Source: Paenibacillus ginsengarvi (GTDB taxonomy: Bacteria > Bacillota > Bacilli > Paenibacillales > NBRC-103111). Taken from it: a stretch of 64,000 bases of DNA. Of the stretch, positions 32,394 through 41,348 are shown one piece after another. Position numbers and translations under genes: made by a program. The first letter of the stretch is position 1. The number at the start of each line of letters is the position of its first letter. The stretch covers positions 221,748-285,747 of the forward strand of contig NZ_RBAH01000007.1 in the NCBI RefSeq assembly GCF_003626695.1. Direction: 5' to 3'. The notes below the pieces were generated by a model. The model saw only the letters and a list, made by a program, of their open reading frames with translations. It did not search any database and was not told the origin of the DNA.

Positions 32394-35300
32394 TTACGGC
32401 GCCTCTATAACCAGAAGCGCGTCGAAATGGATCCAATAGTCGCTGGAGGCCGGGTTTTTCTCGCCGGTGCGCTCGTATCTTATCGTATGCAGCCCTTCCG
32501 GCAGCACCCCCGTATCGAAAATAATCTGCTGCGCCTTCCAGCTTGCCAGGTAATTGTCCACCGTCGTCCGGTATTCGCCATCGATATAAATCGCCGCTTT
32601 GCCGTGCGCATTGTAGCGAACGCCGAGCAGCTGCGCTCTTTCGCCGTAAAACGGAATGTCGGCATAAGCCCCGTTGCTCATCGCCGTCACCGCGCTATTG
32701 CCGATATGCCGGCTATCATTGCTTGTGGTATACCACGTACCGCTATAGTAGACAACCGAACTAACGCTATCTACAAGCTTCTCGCCAGGGTCGATCACTG
32801 CAATCGGAGGAAGCGCTTCGGATAAGGCGCCGTTTGCGTCAATCGCATATACGTTGTACAAGCCCGGGGCAAATCCGCTCGTATCGAGCAGCCCGTACGT
32901 CGATGCCGTCACCGTCGCGCTGGAGCCGTTAGCGGACGCGCCTGCCGCTTCAATCGCGCTGCGGAACGCAGCCGTGCTTCGCGGAACCAGATACAGGGAT
33001 GAGCTCTTGGAGCTGGTTGCCGTAACCGGCGTGCCGATCGCAACCGGTCCATTGCCGACAAGGCCTGCCGTAGGCGGCAGCAGCTCCGGCGTCATATTGC
33101 GCAGCGCGTCGAAATGAATCAAGTAATTGCTGGAGGCCGGATTTTTCTCGCCGGTCCGTTCATACCGGATGACGTGCGCCCCTTCCGTCAGCGGCCCCGT
33201 ATCAAAAATAACCTGCTGCGCCTTCCAGTTCGCCAGGTAATTGTCCACCGTCGTCCGGTACTCGCCATCGATATAAATCGCCGCTTTCCCGTGCGTATTG
33301 AAACGAACGCCGATCAACTGCGCTCTGTCGCCGTAAAACGGAATGTCGACATAAGCGCCGTCCGCCGTTGCCGTCACGGCACTGCTGCCGATATGGCGGT
33401 CGTCCCCCTTCGTCGTCGCCCACGTTCCCGAATAACGGACGAGCGGATCTTCGTTGTCCACGATCGGCTGGCCCTTCGGCAGCAGCCATAGGGTCTTTCC
33501 TGCGGACACGCGCCCGCTGTTGTCCGCCGCGTACAGCATATACCGTCCCGCAGCGAAACCGGAAGTATCGAGGAAAGCCGGCGTATGTGCCGAGGCGGCC
33601 GTACGGGTGGCGTACACCGCTGTGTTGACGGTCGCCGCTTCCAACTGCGTCAGCACCGGAGGGACCGATTCCGGGACCAGATACAGCACGCCGTCGCGGG
33701 ACGAGGTCGCCTGCACCTGCTCCCCGACCCCCGCGCCTACGGCAGGCGCCCCGGTTAACAGCGGGGGCGAGTCGTCGTCCAGCTCAAGCGTGACAACCGC
33801 GGTATGACCCGCCCCTACATAGACGGCATCGGACACGGTCGTGCGATAACCGTCCTTCTTCGCCGTTACCCGCTGCCAACCGCCGGGCGCTGGCGACAGC
33901 ACGAAGCCGCCGTCCGGGCCGGTCACGGCCGACAAGTCCCCGTATCCGCTCACATTCACCTTCGCGCCGCCAAGCGGCGCAAGCTCGGGACCGTACACCG
34001 TTCCGCTTACCGTCCCCGGCGAAAGCGGAGGAAGCGGGGTAAACCCGCTTTCCTCCAGATTGGCAATATAAAGGGAAGGCGCACCGCTCCACTGCTTCAT
34101 CGGAAAATACAACTGCCGGGCGCCGCCGTCCGGCTCAATTACGAAGCCGGGATCTTGTTCGCCCAGATCCAGCACCGTCTCGCTCCCCACAGACTGTACG
34201 CTGGCGATCCGGTAGCCGGCTGCCGATCCGTCCGCCTGGGTGACGATCGCGTAGCGGCCTGCTGCGGAGAACGGTACTGCCGCCCCTGTCACCAGCGCAT
34301 TGCGCCCGCTGCCATCCTGCTTCCGCTCCGTGCGCACAACCGTGCCGTGAACCGCGCCTCCGGCCGTGACCACGGCCTCCCCCATACTCAGCCTCGTACC
34401 GTCAGCGAGCTGCATCTGCTCGATCTGGCCGTTCACCAGGCGAATAAAGCCCAGCTTGCCGTCGAGCCGCAAATTGCCGACGACCAGCGGCGTACCCGCA
34501 TACTGCGGAGCGCTTAGCACAATGTCGCGCGTGCTGCCGTACGTGATCGCCACCGCCGCCGCTCCCGTCTGCTCGTCGCTGAGCAGCACCTCGACGTGTT
34601 CGATACGCGGCTGCTGCCCGGACGCAAACGGCTCCAGCACCGTAATGAAATTGCTGTTCAGCGCTGTTCCTTCCCGTCTGACAACAAGCTTCGGCATAAA
34701 ATACTTATCCGCTTCCGTTTGCGTGTCATAATTCAGACCTTGCAGCCGGGTAGCCTGAAGCGACGGCGATTCGCCGATAAACATCTCGCTTGCCCCGGTT
34801 CCGGCAAATCCGGTAATACGCAAATTCGAACGTGCCGCCGTGCCGTCCGCCGTCCGCAGCGTAGCTTCGAAAAGTCCGTCCGTCAGCGCCGCCGTCCGCA
34901 CATTGCGCACATGCATATAGCCGTGATACTGTCCGCCGTCGATCGTGCCGGTTTCATATTCGTTCGTTGGCTCGACCACGGCCGGATTGCCTTCCAGCAG
35001 GTAAGGACCGTAGGCGGCAAGCGCCGCATCCGTTTCAAAATAAGCCGTCCGGTTGGCGTCCCCGTTCAGCGTATACTCGTGCCGCGTGCCGCCCGTCACA
35101 CGGAACAAATCCAGCACGTACGCTTCGTCCGGTCCGGCGCCGCCGAATCCGATCAGCCACGGCTCCCGTCCGTACGTCTCCGTCTGCGGGTAGGCGTTCG
35201 GCTGTTCCGCCCGCACCACCTGGGCGGCATCGCCCAGCTTGACCATATCGCGGATCGCTCCGCCGGACTTGGCCACTCCCGAGGTCACAGCATCGCGGCC

Positions 35301-37847
35301 GTCTACTACCACCGTATTGTGCGCCAGCGTAGACATGCTCCACTGCCGGTACTTCGTATGCGTGTACCCGATGTCGGGCAGCAATTCCTGACCTTTTGCA
35401 AACAAGGTCAAATTCAGCGGATCTTTATGATCGTGCCCGTTTTTCGGCGAAAAACCCATATACAGCATCGTCTGACCGCTTCCCTGGCCGCGAGCCAACT
35501 TGGCAATCCCCGCGCCGGGGAGTAGCATGGAACCGGTATCCTGGGGCTGAGGCGGCTTGTAGAAAGCCCAGGTGTCATTGATCGGCAGCACTCGTCCGTC
35601 CGGGTATGCCAGCTTTGCGGCAATCCCCTGCATCGCCGGAAGCTGCGGCAGCCGCTCCAGCAAATCCAATTGCTCGAAGCGATCTCCCGTCCGCGGCGAT
35701 TCGTATCCGGGCGGATCGCTCCAGCCTGCCGCCTGCTGGATCGCCTGACTCAGCAGCAACACCGAATCCTTGTGATAGCTCACCGATACTTCCTTCCAGA
35801 ATCCGTCCAGCATATACATATTGACCACGTACTGCTCCACCAGCTCGACCGCTTCGTGCATCAGATCAGGGTCGTTTAACGCTTTGGCAAGCGCGATCAA
35901 GCCGTTGTAATTCGACACCTCGACGTTGGCCTTGATGACCGGGAACGAATGAAAGTAATCCAGCGAAGGCCGGAACATGTCCTGAACGATCCGCTCGTCT
36001 ACGTTTTCGCCGAGCTCCGCGCTTAACAGCTCGAAGGCGTTCGTCCGATTCACAATGGCGTAAGCGTCCGCCAACTGGCCGAGCGCGGCCATCTCGTTCT
36101 GCGACCAACGGGACCATAAGCCGCCATAATACGGATAGGGCGGTCCGCCCGACGGCACGACCGGATACTGCACGCCTTTGTCGTAGTCGTTCATCGGAAC
36201 CCAGCCGGGGACCACCTGGGCGAAGCGGTACAGCAGACGCGCCGCTCCGAGCGGATCGGTCTGCGCCAGCTCCCGCGTCCGCGTGAGCAGGTATTGCCGC
36301 TGCATATACCACAGATGGGCGGACAGGAAATACCGCTTTCCGTTCGCATCCTCGTAATACGGGTATTCGACCGTTTGCCCGAGACGGTTGGTCACGGTTA
36401 ACATCTTGTTCTCCGGATATTGCGGATTCGGATACTTGATCTTCCCGCTATCCGTCGAAGTCAGCACCCACGGATCGGCCACCGACCACGTATAATTGGT
36501 CGCCCGCTCCGATAGCTCCGGCGCGTGCGGCACGCCGGCGAAAAACATCCCGACCCGATCCGGCACCAGCGATAATAGCTTAGCCACTTCCAACGAGGGC
36601 GGCGCGGATGTTACCTGGTTCACCGATGCCGGCGGCGAAGTCGGAAACTTCTCGTTGCCCGCCGCGATCAGTCCGTCCCGATCAAACGAAAGCTCCAGTT
36701 GTTTCATCCGAAGCCCCCCGGACTCCTCGGCGATCACTTCGAGCCGGTAGGTCCCATTTTGCAGCGGCTCGGGATGGGAAAAGGAGACAACCTGGTCGCT
36801 TCCTTCGGTCGCAACAGAAGCCGGGAGCAGCGCAGTTTGTTCCCCGTACGGCGAAGTCCAGCTCATAGAAACCGACGAGGAAACCGCATCCCAATCGTCT
36901 TCCTTCAAAACCAGCCGCTTCTCCGTAAAGCTGTCGTACAACAAGCGCGCCGAAGCCGAAAGCGGCCATTCCGCGACAGGTTTGCCGGTGACAGGCTCAT
37001 CCGGCCTTCCATCGAAATAAAGGCTGCCGAACCGCCCTTCGTTGGCCGTATACACGCTCAGCGTATAACCGCGATTCGGACCGGTATTGTCGCCGTCGAT
37101 TACCGTCATTCGGCGCACCGGCACCCAGGAGCTGAGCGGACGCGAGGAAGCGATGCCAAAATAACGAATCGCATTCACCTGCCAGCGCTCTCCCGCCGCG
37201 ATCCCTTGAACGCCAAGCGCGCTTAGCGGGATGCTGACCTCGGCGCTCCAGCCGTCGCTCCGCTTGCTTACCGCCTGCTGCGCCTGTCCGCCCTTCGTCA
37301 AATCGACAACTTGCTGCAGCGTCTCCCGCACATCGGCCGTCGTGAAATTGTTGTACCGAATCCCTATCGGATGCGGGCCAGCCGTAATCGAAACCGGCAC
37401 GCTGTAAAACTTCATCCTGTCGTCGTCATGGCTCAGCAGCAGGAAAACCCGCTCTGCCTCCGGCGCATTCGCCCCAGTGTATCCGCTTTCATATTGGCCG
37501 TCGAGGGCGATATACAAATGGGTATCGTCATAGGCCAGCTTCATTTGCGTTTCCTGTTCCGCCGGTTCACCGAAGTAGGCGGTGGAAAAACCGCCGCTTC
37601 CAGCAGCCGACGCCCATACGCTTTCGTTCCACACGCCATCGGCCTGGACGGGGCTAGAGGCGCGCTGCGCCGTTAGCCATCGATCCGTGCGCACACTCAC
37701 TTCCGGCGCCTCAGCCACGGGGGTTCCTCCTTCGTTTAGAACCATTTTCTGTGTGCCCGCTGCCGACGGCCAGACTGACGATACGAGCGCCACCATCAAT
37801 AGGCCCGTAAGCAGCCGGCCTCGCCGCTGTTTCTTGTTTTCCCACAT
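32394..37847 (-). CDS. Large secreted heparinase II/III-like polysaccharide lyase with C-terminal binding modules
   Basis: Exported multidomain protein of about 1817 residues. I set the start at ATG 37847 behind GGAGGAGGAG. Order: signal peptide (to about 35); CBM9-like domain (about 45-290, ADGVWNESVW, WSAEVSIPLSAL); linker domains; an alpha-toroid (about 420-720); a heparinase II/III beta-domain (about 780-1000) with GHDHKDPLN and MSTLAHNTVVVDG; a carboxypeptidase-regulatory-like module (about 1275-1355, GTVSGTVYGPELAPLGG); and two near-identical beta modules (about 1470-1580 and 1700-1810). It should cleave a uronic-acid polysaccharide by beta-elimination, but the substrate is unknown. A LacI-type site lies upstream. 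Confidence 0.88.
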   Translation of the reverse strand: MWENKKQRRGRLLTGLLMVALVSSVWPSAAGTQKMVLNEGGTPVAEAPEVSVRTDRWLTAQRASSPVQADGVWNESVWASAAGSGGFSTAYFGEPAEQETQMKLAYDDTHLYIALDGQYESGYTGANAPEAERVFLLLSHDDDRMKFYSVPVSITAGPHPIGIRYNNFTTADVRETLQQVVDLTKGGQAQQAVSKRSDGWSAEVSIPLSALGVQGIAAGERWQVNAIRYFGIASSRPLSSWVPVRRMTVIDGDNTGPNRGYTLSVYTANEGRFGSLYFDGRPDEPVTGKPVAEWPLSASARLLYDSFTEKRLVLKEDDWDAVSSSVSMSWTSPYGEQTALLPASVATEGSDQVVSFSHPEPLQNGTYRLEVIAEESGGLRMKQLELSFDRDGLIAAGNEKFPTSPPASVNQVTSAPPSLEVAKLLSLVPDRVGMFFAGVPHAPELSERATNYTWSVADPWVLTSTDSGKIKYPNPQYPENKMLTVTNRLGQTVEYPYYEDANGKRYFLSAHLWYMQRQYLLTRTRELAQTDPLGAARLLYRFAQVVPGWVPMNDYDKGVQYPVVPSGGPPYPYYGGLWSRWSQNEMAALGQLADAYAIVNRTNAFELLSAELGENVDERIVQDMFRPSLDYFHSFPVIKANVEVSNYNGLIALAKALNDPDLMHEAVELVEQYVVNMYMLDGFWKEVSVSYHKDSVLLLSQAIQQAAGWSDPPGYESPRTGDRFEQLDLLERLPQLPAMQGIAAKLAYPDGRVLPINDTWAFYKPPQPQDTGSMLLPGAGIAKLARGQGSGQTMLYMGFSPKNGHDHKDPLNLTLFAKGQELLPDIGYTHTKYRQWSMSTLAHNTVVVDGRDAVTSGVAKSGGAIRDMVKLGDAAQVVRAEQPNAYPQTETYGREPWLIGFGGAGPDEAYVLDLFRVTGGTRHEYTLNGDANRTAYFETDAALAAYGPYLLEGNPAVVEPTNEYETGTIDGGQYHGYMHVRNVRTAALTDGLFEATLRTADGTAARSNLRITGFAGTGASEMFIGESPSLQATRLQGLNYDTQTEADKYFMPKLVVRREGTALNSNFITVLEPFASGQQPRIEHVEVLLSDEQTGAAAVAITYGSTRDIVLSAPQYAGTPLVVGNLRLDGKLGFIRLVNGQIEQMQLADGTRLSMGEAVVTAGGAVHGTVVRTERKQDGSGRNALVTGAAVPFSAAGRYAIVTQADGSAAGYRIASVQSVGSETVLDLGEQDPGFVIEPDGGARQLYFPMKQWSGAPSLYIANLEESGFTPLPPLSPGTVSGTVYGPELAPLGGAKVNVSGYGDLSAVTGPDGGFVLSPAPGGWQRVTAKKDGYRTTVSDAVYVGAGHTAVVTLELDDDSPPLLTGAPAVGAGVGEQVQATSSRDGVLYLVPESVPPVLTQLEAATVNTAVYATRTAASAHTPAFLDTSGFAAGRYMLYAADNSGRVSAGKTLWLLPKGQPIVDNEDPLVRYSGTWATTKGDDRHIGSSAVTATADGAYVDIPFYGDRAQLIGVRFNTHGKAAIYIDGEYRTTVDNYLANWKAQQVIFDTGPLTEGAHVIRYERTGEKNPASSNYLIHFDALRNMTPELLPPTAGLVGNGPVAIGTPVTATSSKSSSLYLVPRSTAAFRSAIEAAGASANGSSATVTASTYGLLDTSGFAPGLYNVYAIDANGALSEALPPIAVIDPGEKLVDSVSSVVYYSGTWYTTSNDSRHIGNSAVTAMSNGAYADIPFYGERAQLLGVRYNAHGKAAIYIDGEYRTTVDNYLASWKAQQIIFDTGVLPEGLHTIRYERTGEKNPASSDYWIHFDALLVIEAP
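32419..32750. repeat. C-terminal module repeat, copy 1 (inside the lyase gene)
   Basis: About 330 bases encoding the last beta module of the lyase; highly similar in DNA sequence to the copy at 33105-33442. Shared blocks include YIDGEYRTTVDNYLA and RYERTGEKNPASS. Confidence 0.75.
33105..33442. repeat. C-terminal module repeat, copy 2 (inside the lyase gene)
   Basis: Partner of copy 1. The likeness at DNA level suggests recent duplication or gene conversion. A probable carbohydrate-binding role is inferred from position and secretion. Confidence 0.75.
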
Positions 37848-37960
37848 GCAAAGCTCCTCCTCCAAAGACTGCGGGCCTCGCCGCTGCCCGTTTCAGGATT
37901 TTGTTCAATCTGCTTCACCACTTTTTCGAGAATATCTCTCCACTTCTGTAAGCGATTTCA

Positions 37961-37970
37961 TTATCGATAA
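37961..37970. promoter_or_regulatory. LacI-type operator candidate 3 (upstream of the lyase)
   Basis: TTATCGATAA, identical to the core of candidate 1 in the lacI/uxaA region. It is 114 bases before the lyase start codon. Confidence 0.5.
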
Positions 37971-38092
37971 CGCCGATCGTTTTCTGAACCATTTCGCGGG
38001 CCAACTCCTGTCCTCCGTCCCTCCTCCGGATAGCAGGGAGCGATTGTCCAAGTCGAACCTTCCCGGCCTCCATTTCGCAACTTATTATGCAG

Positions 38093-38260
38093 AAATTATG
38101 TAGTAATTAAAATTACTGTTGGTATTCCGGTTTGTATTTTTAACTACATAGCATCTACATAATTTAGTATATGCATTTCTTTCTTGATGTCAATCAGCGA
38201 AATTCGATATGCTCGATTCCGTTTCTCTTCGTTTAGTCATGCATACCATCTACATCCTAG
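38093..38260. repeat. AT-rich region with CTACATA-type repeats between the lyase and ypdA
   Basis: The gene-free region 37848-38356 contains a perfect 11-base inverted repeat, AAATTATGTAG (38093-38103) with CTACATAATTT (38155-38165), a palindrome AGTAATTAAAATTACT (38102-38117), and CATCTACAT at 38152-38160 and again at 38247-38255, both followed by TAGTA. The AT-richness contrasts with the surrounding genes. TACAAT (38310-38315) may be the ypdA minus-10 box. Confidence 0.5.
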
Positions 38261-38356
38261 TAAACTTGTCTACCCCTGTCGAACAATCGTATGCGCCCGG
38301 CGTGTATGTTACAATAAGGAGATGTAACGTTTACTTCACAGGGAGGCACAGTCAGA

Positions 38357-39331
38357 ATGGAAAAAGTCATTATCGTCGGCGCCGGCCCGTGCGGCCTGTC
38401 CGCAGCGCTGGAGCTGCAAAACGCAGGTATGGAACCGCTAGTCATCGAGAAGTATTCGATCGTGCACTCGATCTATTTATATCCCACCTATATGCAATTT
38501 TTCAGCACGGCCGAGCTGCTCGAGATCGGCGGCATCCCGTTCTCCACGCCGAACGACAAGCCGACCCGCGCAGAAGCGCTCCACTATTACCGGAATGTGG
38601 CGATGCGCCGAGCGATTCGCATTCGTTCCTACGAAGAAGTAACTTCCGTCGTCAAGCACGGCGATACGTTTACGGTCACGAGCGTTGACCGCGCCGGAAA
38701 TGCGCAAACCTGCGAAGCCGAGAACGTCATCGTCGCTACCGGCTATTTCGATCATCCGAATATGATCGGCATTCTCGGCGAGCAGTTGCCGAAGGTGAGC
38801 CACTTTTTCCGCGAAGCGCATCCTTACACGGGCACGAAGGTTGTTATCATTGGGGGCAATAACTCCGCTGTCGATGCCGCGCTTGAGCTCATCCGGGTCG
38901 GTGCCGAGGTGACGATCGTATACCGGGGCGAATCGATATCGTCCAAAATCAAGCCGTGGGTGCGTCCGCAATTCGAAGCTTTGGTGAACAAGGGCCGGAT
39001 CCGGCTGCTGTTCCGCTCGCGGGTCACCCGGATCGAGCAGACGAGTGTGACGATCGAACGCGAAGACGGCCCCGAGACGCTGGACAACGATTTCGTTCTC
39101 GCCTTGACCGGCTTCCGCCCGGACCGCGCTTTTTTGCAAACGGCCGGTATCGAGATGGAGGCCGAGTCAGGCAAGCCGCACTTCGATCCGGCAACGATGG
39201 AAACGAACGTCAAAGGGCTGTTCATCGCCGGTGTTATCGCCGCCGGCGCCGAGGCGAACGAGATATTTATCGAGACGGGACGTCATCACGGCGGACTGAT
39301 CGCAAGCCATTTAACGCGTGCGGAGGAATAA
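38357..39331 (+). CDS. ypdA: YpdA/Bdr-family bacillithiol disulfide reductase
   Basis: FAD/NADPH-dependent thiol reductase of 324 residues, proposed to reduce oxidised bacillithiol. FAD motif VGAGPCGLS at residues 7-15, the family block YLYPTYMQFFSTAELLEIGG, the NADPH motif IIGGNNSAVDAA near residue 168, and the closing FIAGVIAAGAEANEIFIETG. It lacks a CxxC redox pair, as YpdA proteins do. GGGAGGCACAGTCAGA precedes ATG 38357. The gene supports a bacillithiol-using Firmicute. Confidence 0.93.
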   Translation: MEKVIIVGAGPCGLSAALELQNAGMEPLVIEKYSIVHSIYLYPTYMQFFSTAELLEIGGIPFSTPNDKPTRAEALHYYRNVAMRRAIRIRSYEEVTSVVKHGDTFTVTSVDRAGNAQTCEAENVIVATGYFDHPNMIGILGEQLPKVSHFFREAHPYTGTKVVIIGGNNSAVDAALELIRVGAEVTIVYRGESISSKIKPWVRPQFEALVNKGRIRLLFRSRVTRIEQTSVTIEREDGPETLDNDFVLALTGFRPDRAFLQTAGIEMEAESGKPHFDPATMETNVKGLFIAGVIAAGAEANEIFIETGRHHGGLIASHLTRAEE

Positions 39332-39420
39332 TCGTCTATACTGAAACGCTCCGACCTGACGGATCGATTCAAGTGATATAATGGCCTGGTTAATCGCAGC
39401 TTGCGGGAGGATGGCAAACG

Positions 39421-39849
39421 ATGAGAAGAGTGGACGTTGCAAACACGCTGATTTACGATGAATCCCGGCAAAACATTGTCATGGTGCTCAACCAGAAAAG
39501 GGACTCTCGCTACTGGTCGATTCCGGGCGGGGCCGTAGAACCGGGCGAAACGCTGGAGCAAGCGGCCATCCGCGAAGCGAAGGAAGAGTCGGGCCTCGAC
39601 ATTACCCTTGGCGGGCTGCATTCGGTCCGGGAAGTGTTTTTTACGCAGGCAGGAGATCACGCCCTCATCTTCACCTTTTATGCGGTCGTTATCGGCGGGC
39701 AGTTGGAAATTCTCGACCCCGACGGCGATATTATCGAAGTGAAATGGATGAGCGTGCAGGAAGCGAATGAGGTCATGCAGTACCTGCCTTCGCCGATCTC
39801 GGTCGACGACTCGCACGTCGCGTCGTATTATTTTCAAGGAAATCGCTGA
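39421..39849 (+). CDS. Nudix hydrolase
   Basis: Pyrophosphohydrolase of 142 residues with an intact Nudix box: GGAVEPGETLEQAAIREAKE followed by ESG (about residues 37-59). The substrate, a nucleoside diphosphate linked to some group X, cannot be told from sequence. GGGAGG precedes ATG 39421. It follows ypdA by 89 bases and may share its transcript. Confidence 0.92.
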   Translation: MRRVDVANTLIYDESRQNIVMVLNQKRDSRYWSIPGGAVEPGETLEQAAIREAKEESGLDITLGGLHSVREVFFTQAGDHALIFTFYAVVIGGQLEILDPDGDIIEVKWMSVQEANEVMQYLPSPISVDDSHVASYYFQGNR

Positions 39850-39880
39850 TTCACGTAAAACGCGTCCATACCATTAACAA

Positions 39881-39906
39881 GCCCCCGTAATAACGATTAC
39901 GGGGGC
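39881..39906. terminator. Hairpin between convergent Nudix and DUF4037 genes
   Basis: Perfect 11-base-pair stem GCCCCCGTAAT/ATTACGGGGGC with a 4-base loop. There is no long T-tract on either side, but the position suggests a bidirectional stop. Confidence 0.65.
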
Positions 39907-39925
39907 CATTGGTGCAAGTATGCGT

Positions 39926-41005
39926 TTAATCAGGCTGCAGCGATGCCGCATCAGTTTCCGCTCTATAACCAAACTTGAGACGCTCGGTCCAGGAAGTAAA
40001 GTTAATAAGCGCGTCATCGGCATGCGTCAGTTGATCGATCGCACCGACGTGGACCAGCTTGCGGATCGTTTCATCCGCAATCGCCTCTTTGCACGCCTGG
40101 ACGTACTGGCCCGTATTCAAGACACGATACGGCCGAACGGCATTGTTAATCCCTACTTGAAAAGGTTCCGACCTGGGAAGAACCGGCCGGGTCAGTCCAA
40201 GCGCATTATGACGCCGGGCAACGATCTCCAGAGCCTCTGTCACCCCGTTTTCCCTCGATTGCTGGTCCGGACTTTGCAGGATACGGTCCAGAATAGGGCC
40301 GATTTGCGGCGCGATGAACAGCCGGGAAAAGGCGGTTCCGAACCATTTCATATAAGGCCAGTACCGTTTCTCCTGTAGAAAGCAAAGCTCCATAATGAGG
40401 CGGACTAGGCGGCAGGACACCAGAATAGACCCTCTCGTATCGCCCGCTTCCGCAGTTCTGCCTAGAAGAGGCTCGACATTGCCGATCAAATGCCACTGGG
40501 ATGCCATCATCCACAGCCATACATCCGCGGGATACCAGGAAAACCTTTCGCGAATACGGGTCAATTCGCCCGAGTCGTCCCGAAAGACCGCTCCGGAAGT
40601 AAACTGAAGCAGATGCTGCTGGGGCATGGACAGCCAGACTTCCACAGTCGGCTCGGTAAACGAATCGATCCTGAGCTGAGCCGCAACCCACTCCTCGACC
40701 GTTGTAACTTCGACATGATGCCTGACTGTACCGGTTTGCAATGAGTGAAACTGCACAGGAAATCCTTTGAAAGTTGCCGGCAGTCGGTCCTCGATGGATA
40801 ACCTCACCGCCTCGACTTGCGAAGAGCGGACAAAAAGCTGCATCCGCGGCCCCCAGCTATGATCGGTCGAACGGGGCTGATCGAAACCGAGGACTTCCGA
40901 ACCTTCTCCGATCAAGGCGGCCGCATGCGGCTCGTTTACAAGCTTGGCCACAACCTCTTCGTAAAAGCAACGCGACAGCTCGATTCCGGGTATGAACGAT
41001 TTCAC
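39926..41005 (-). CDS. DUF4037 nucleotidyltransferase-like protein
   Basis: Cytoplasmic protein of 359 residues. The N-terminal part looks like a minimal nucleotidyltransferase fold (STDHSWGPRMQLFV near residue 48), and the C-terminal DUF4037 region has RYWPYMKWFGTAFSRL near residue 218. Some members work as standalone antibiotic or tRNA-type nucleotidyltransferases; no activity is established for this subfamily. CAGGAGGG precedes ATG 41005. Confidence 0.82.
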   Translation of the reverse strand: MKSFIPGIELSRCFYEEVVAKLVNEPHAAALIGEGSEVLGFDQPRSTDHSWGPRMQLFVRSSQVEAVRLSIEDRLPATFKGFPVQFHSLQTGTVRHHVEVTTVEEWVAAQLRIDSFTEPTVEVWLSMPQQHLLQFTSGAVFRDDSGELTRIRERFSWYPADVWLWMMASQWHLIGNVEPLLGRTAEAGDTRGSILVSCRLVRLIMELCFLQEKRYWPYMKWFGTAFSRLFIAPQIGPILDRILQSPDQQSRENGVTEALEIVARRHNALGLTRPVLPRSEPFQVGINNAVRPYRVLNTGQYVQACKEAIADETIRKLVHVGAIDQLTHADDALINFTSWTERLKFGYRAETDAASLQPD

Positions 41006-41062
41006 TGTTGTAATCCCTCCTGAACAAGTTTCCGGGGGAATTACGTCTTTTTCACGGGCGGT

Positions 41063-41122
41063 TTATACGCATTCCCCGTTTTCGTTTTCCATGATTGCCC
41101 GTATTCGCTTATAGCTCTCCAT
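41063..41122 (-). CDS. Possible 19-residue small protein upstream of the DUF4037 gene
   Basis: ATG 41122 is preceded by GGAGGTG at ideal spacing and encodes a charged 19-residue peptide starting MESYKRIRAIM. It ends 57 bases before the DUF4037 start. The strong ribosome site is the only support; it may be a leader peptide or chance. Confidence 0.3.
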   Translation of the reverse strand: MESYKRIRAIMENENGECV

Positions 41123-41295
41123 ACGCAGGCACCTCCATGCTCTTGATACAAGTAATGATACCATAATCTGCAATTCGTCACGAGCCGGTTATTTCTCGTG
41201 CGGCTCGGGCACTCGAACGCCCTTGCACTTTCGATCGTTGTTTCCCGGCGCAAAACGCTGCGCTCTGCTTTTTCCGCACCTTGTTACGCACCCTC

Positions 41296-41325
41296 TTTAC
41301 AAACGTAACAATGTTATGTTACATT
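41296..41325 (+). promoter_or_regulatory. Candidate yhbD promoter with dyad in the spacer
   Basis: TTTACA (41296-41301) and TACATT (41320-41325) are 18 bases apart. GTAACA and TGTTAC (41305-41322) form a dyad in the spacer, and TTGTTACG (41281-41288) is a further inverted half site of CGTAACAA (41304-41311). This layout suits a MerR-like regulator acting on its own promoter. Confidence 0.45.
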
Positions 41326-41348
41326 CAAATTCGTCAGGAGGTGCTGAT

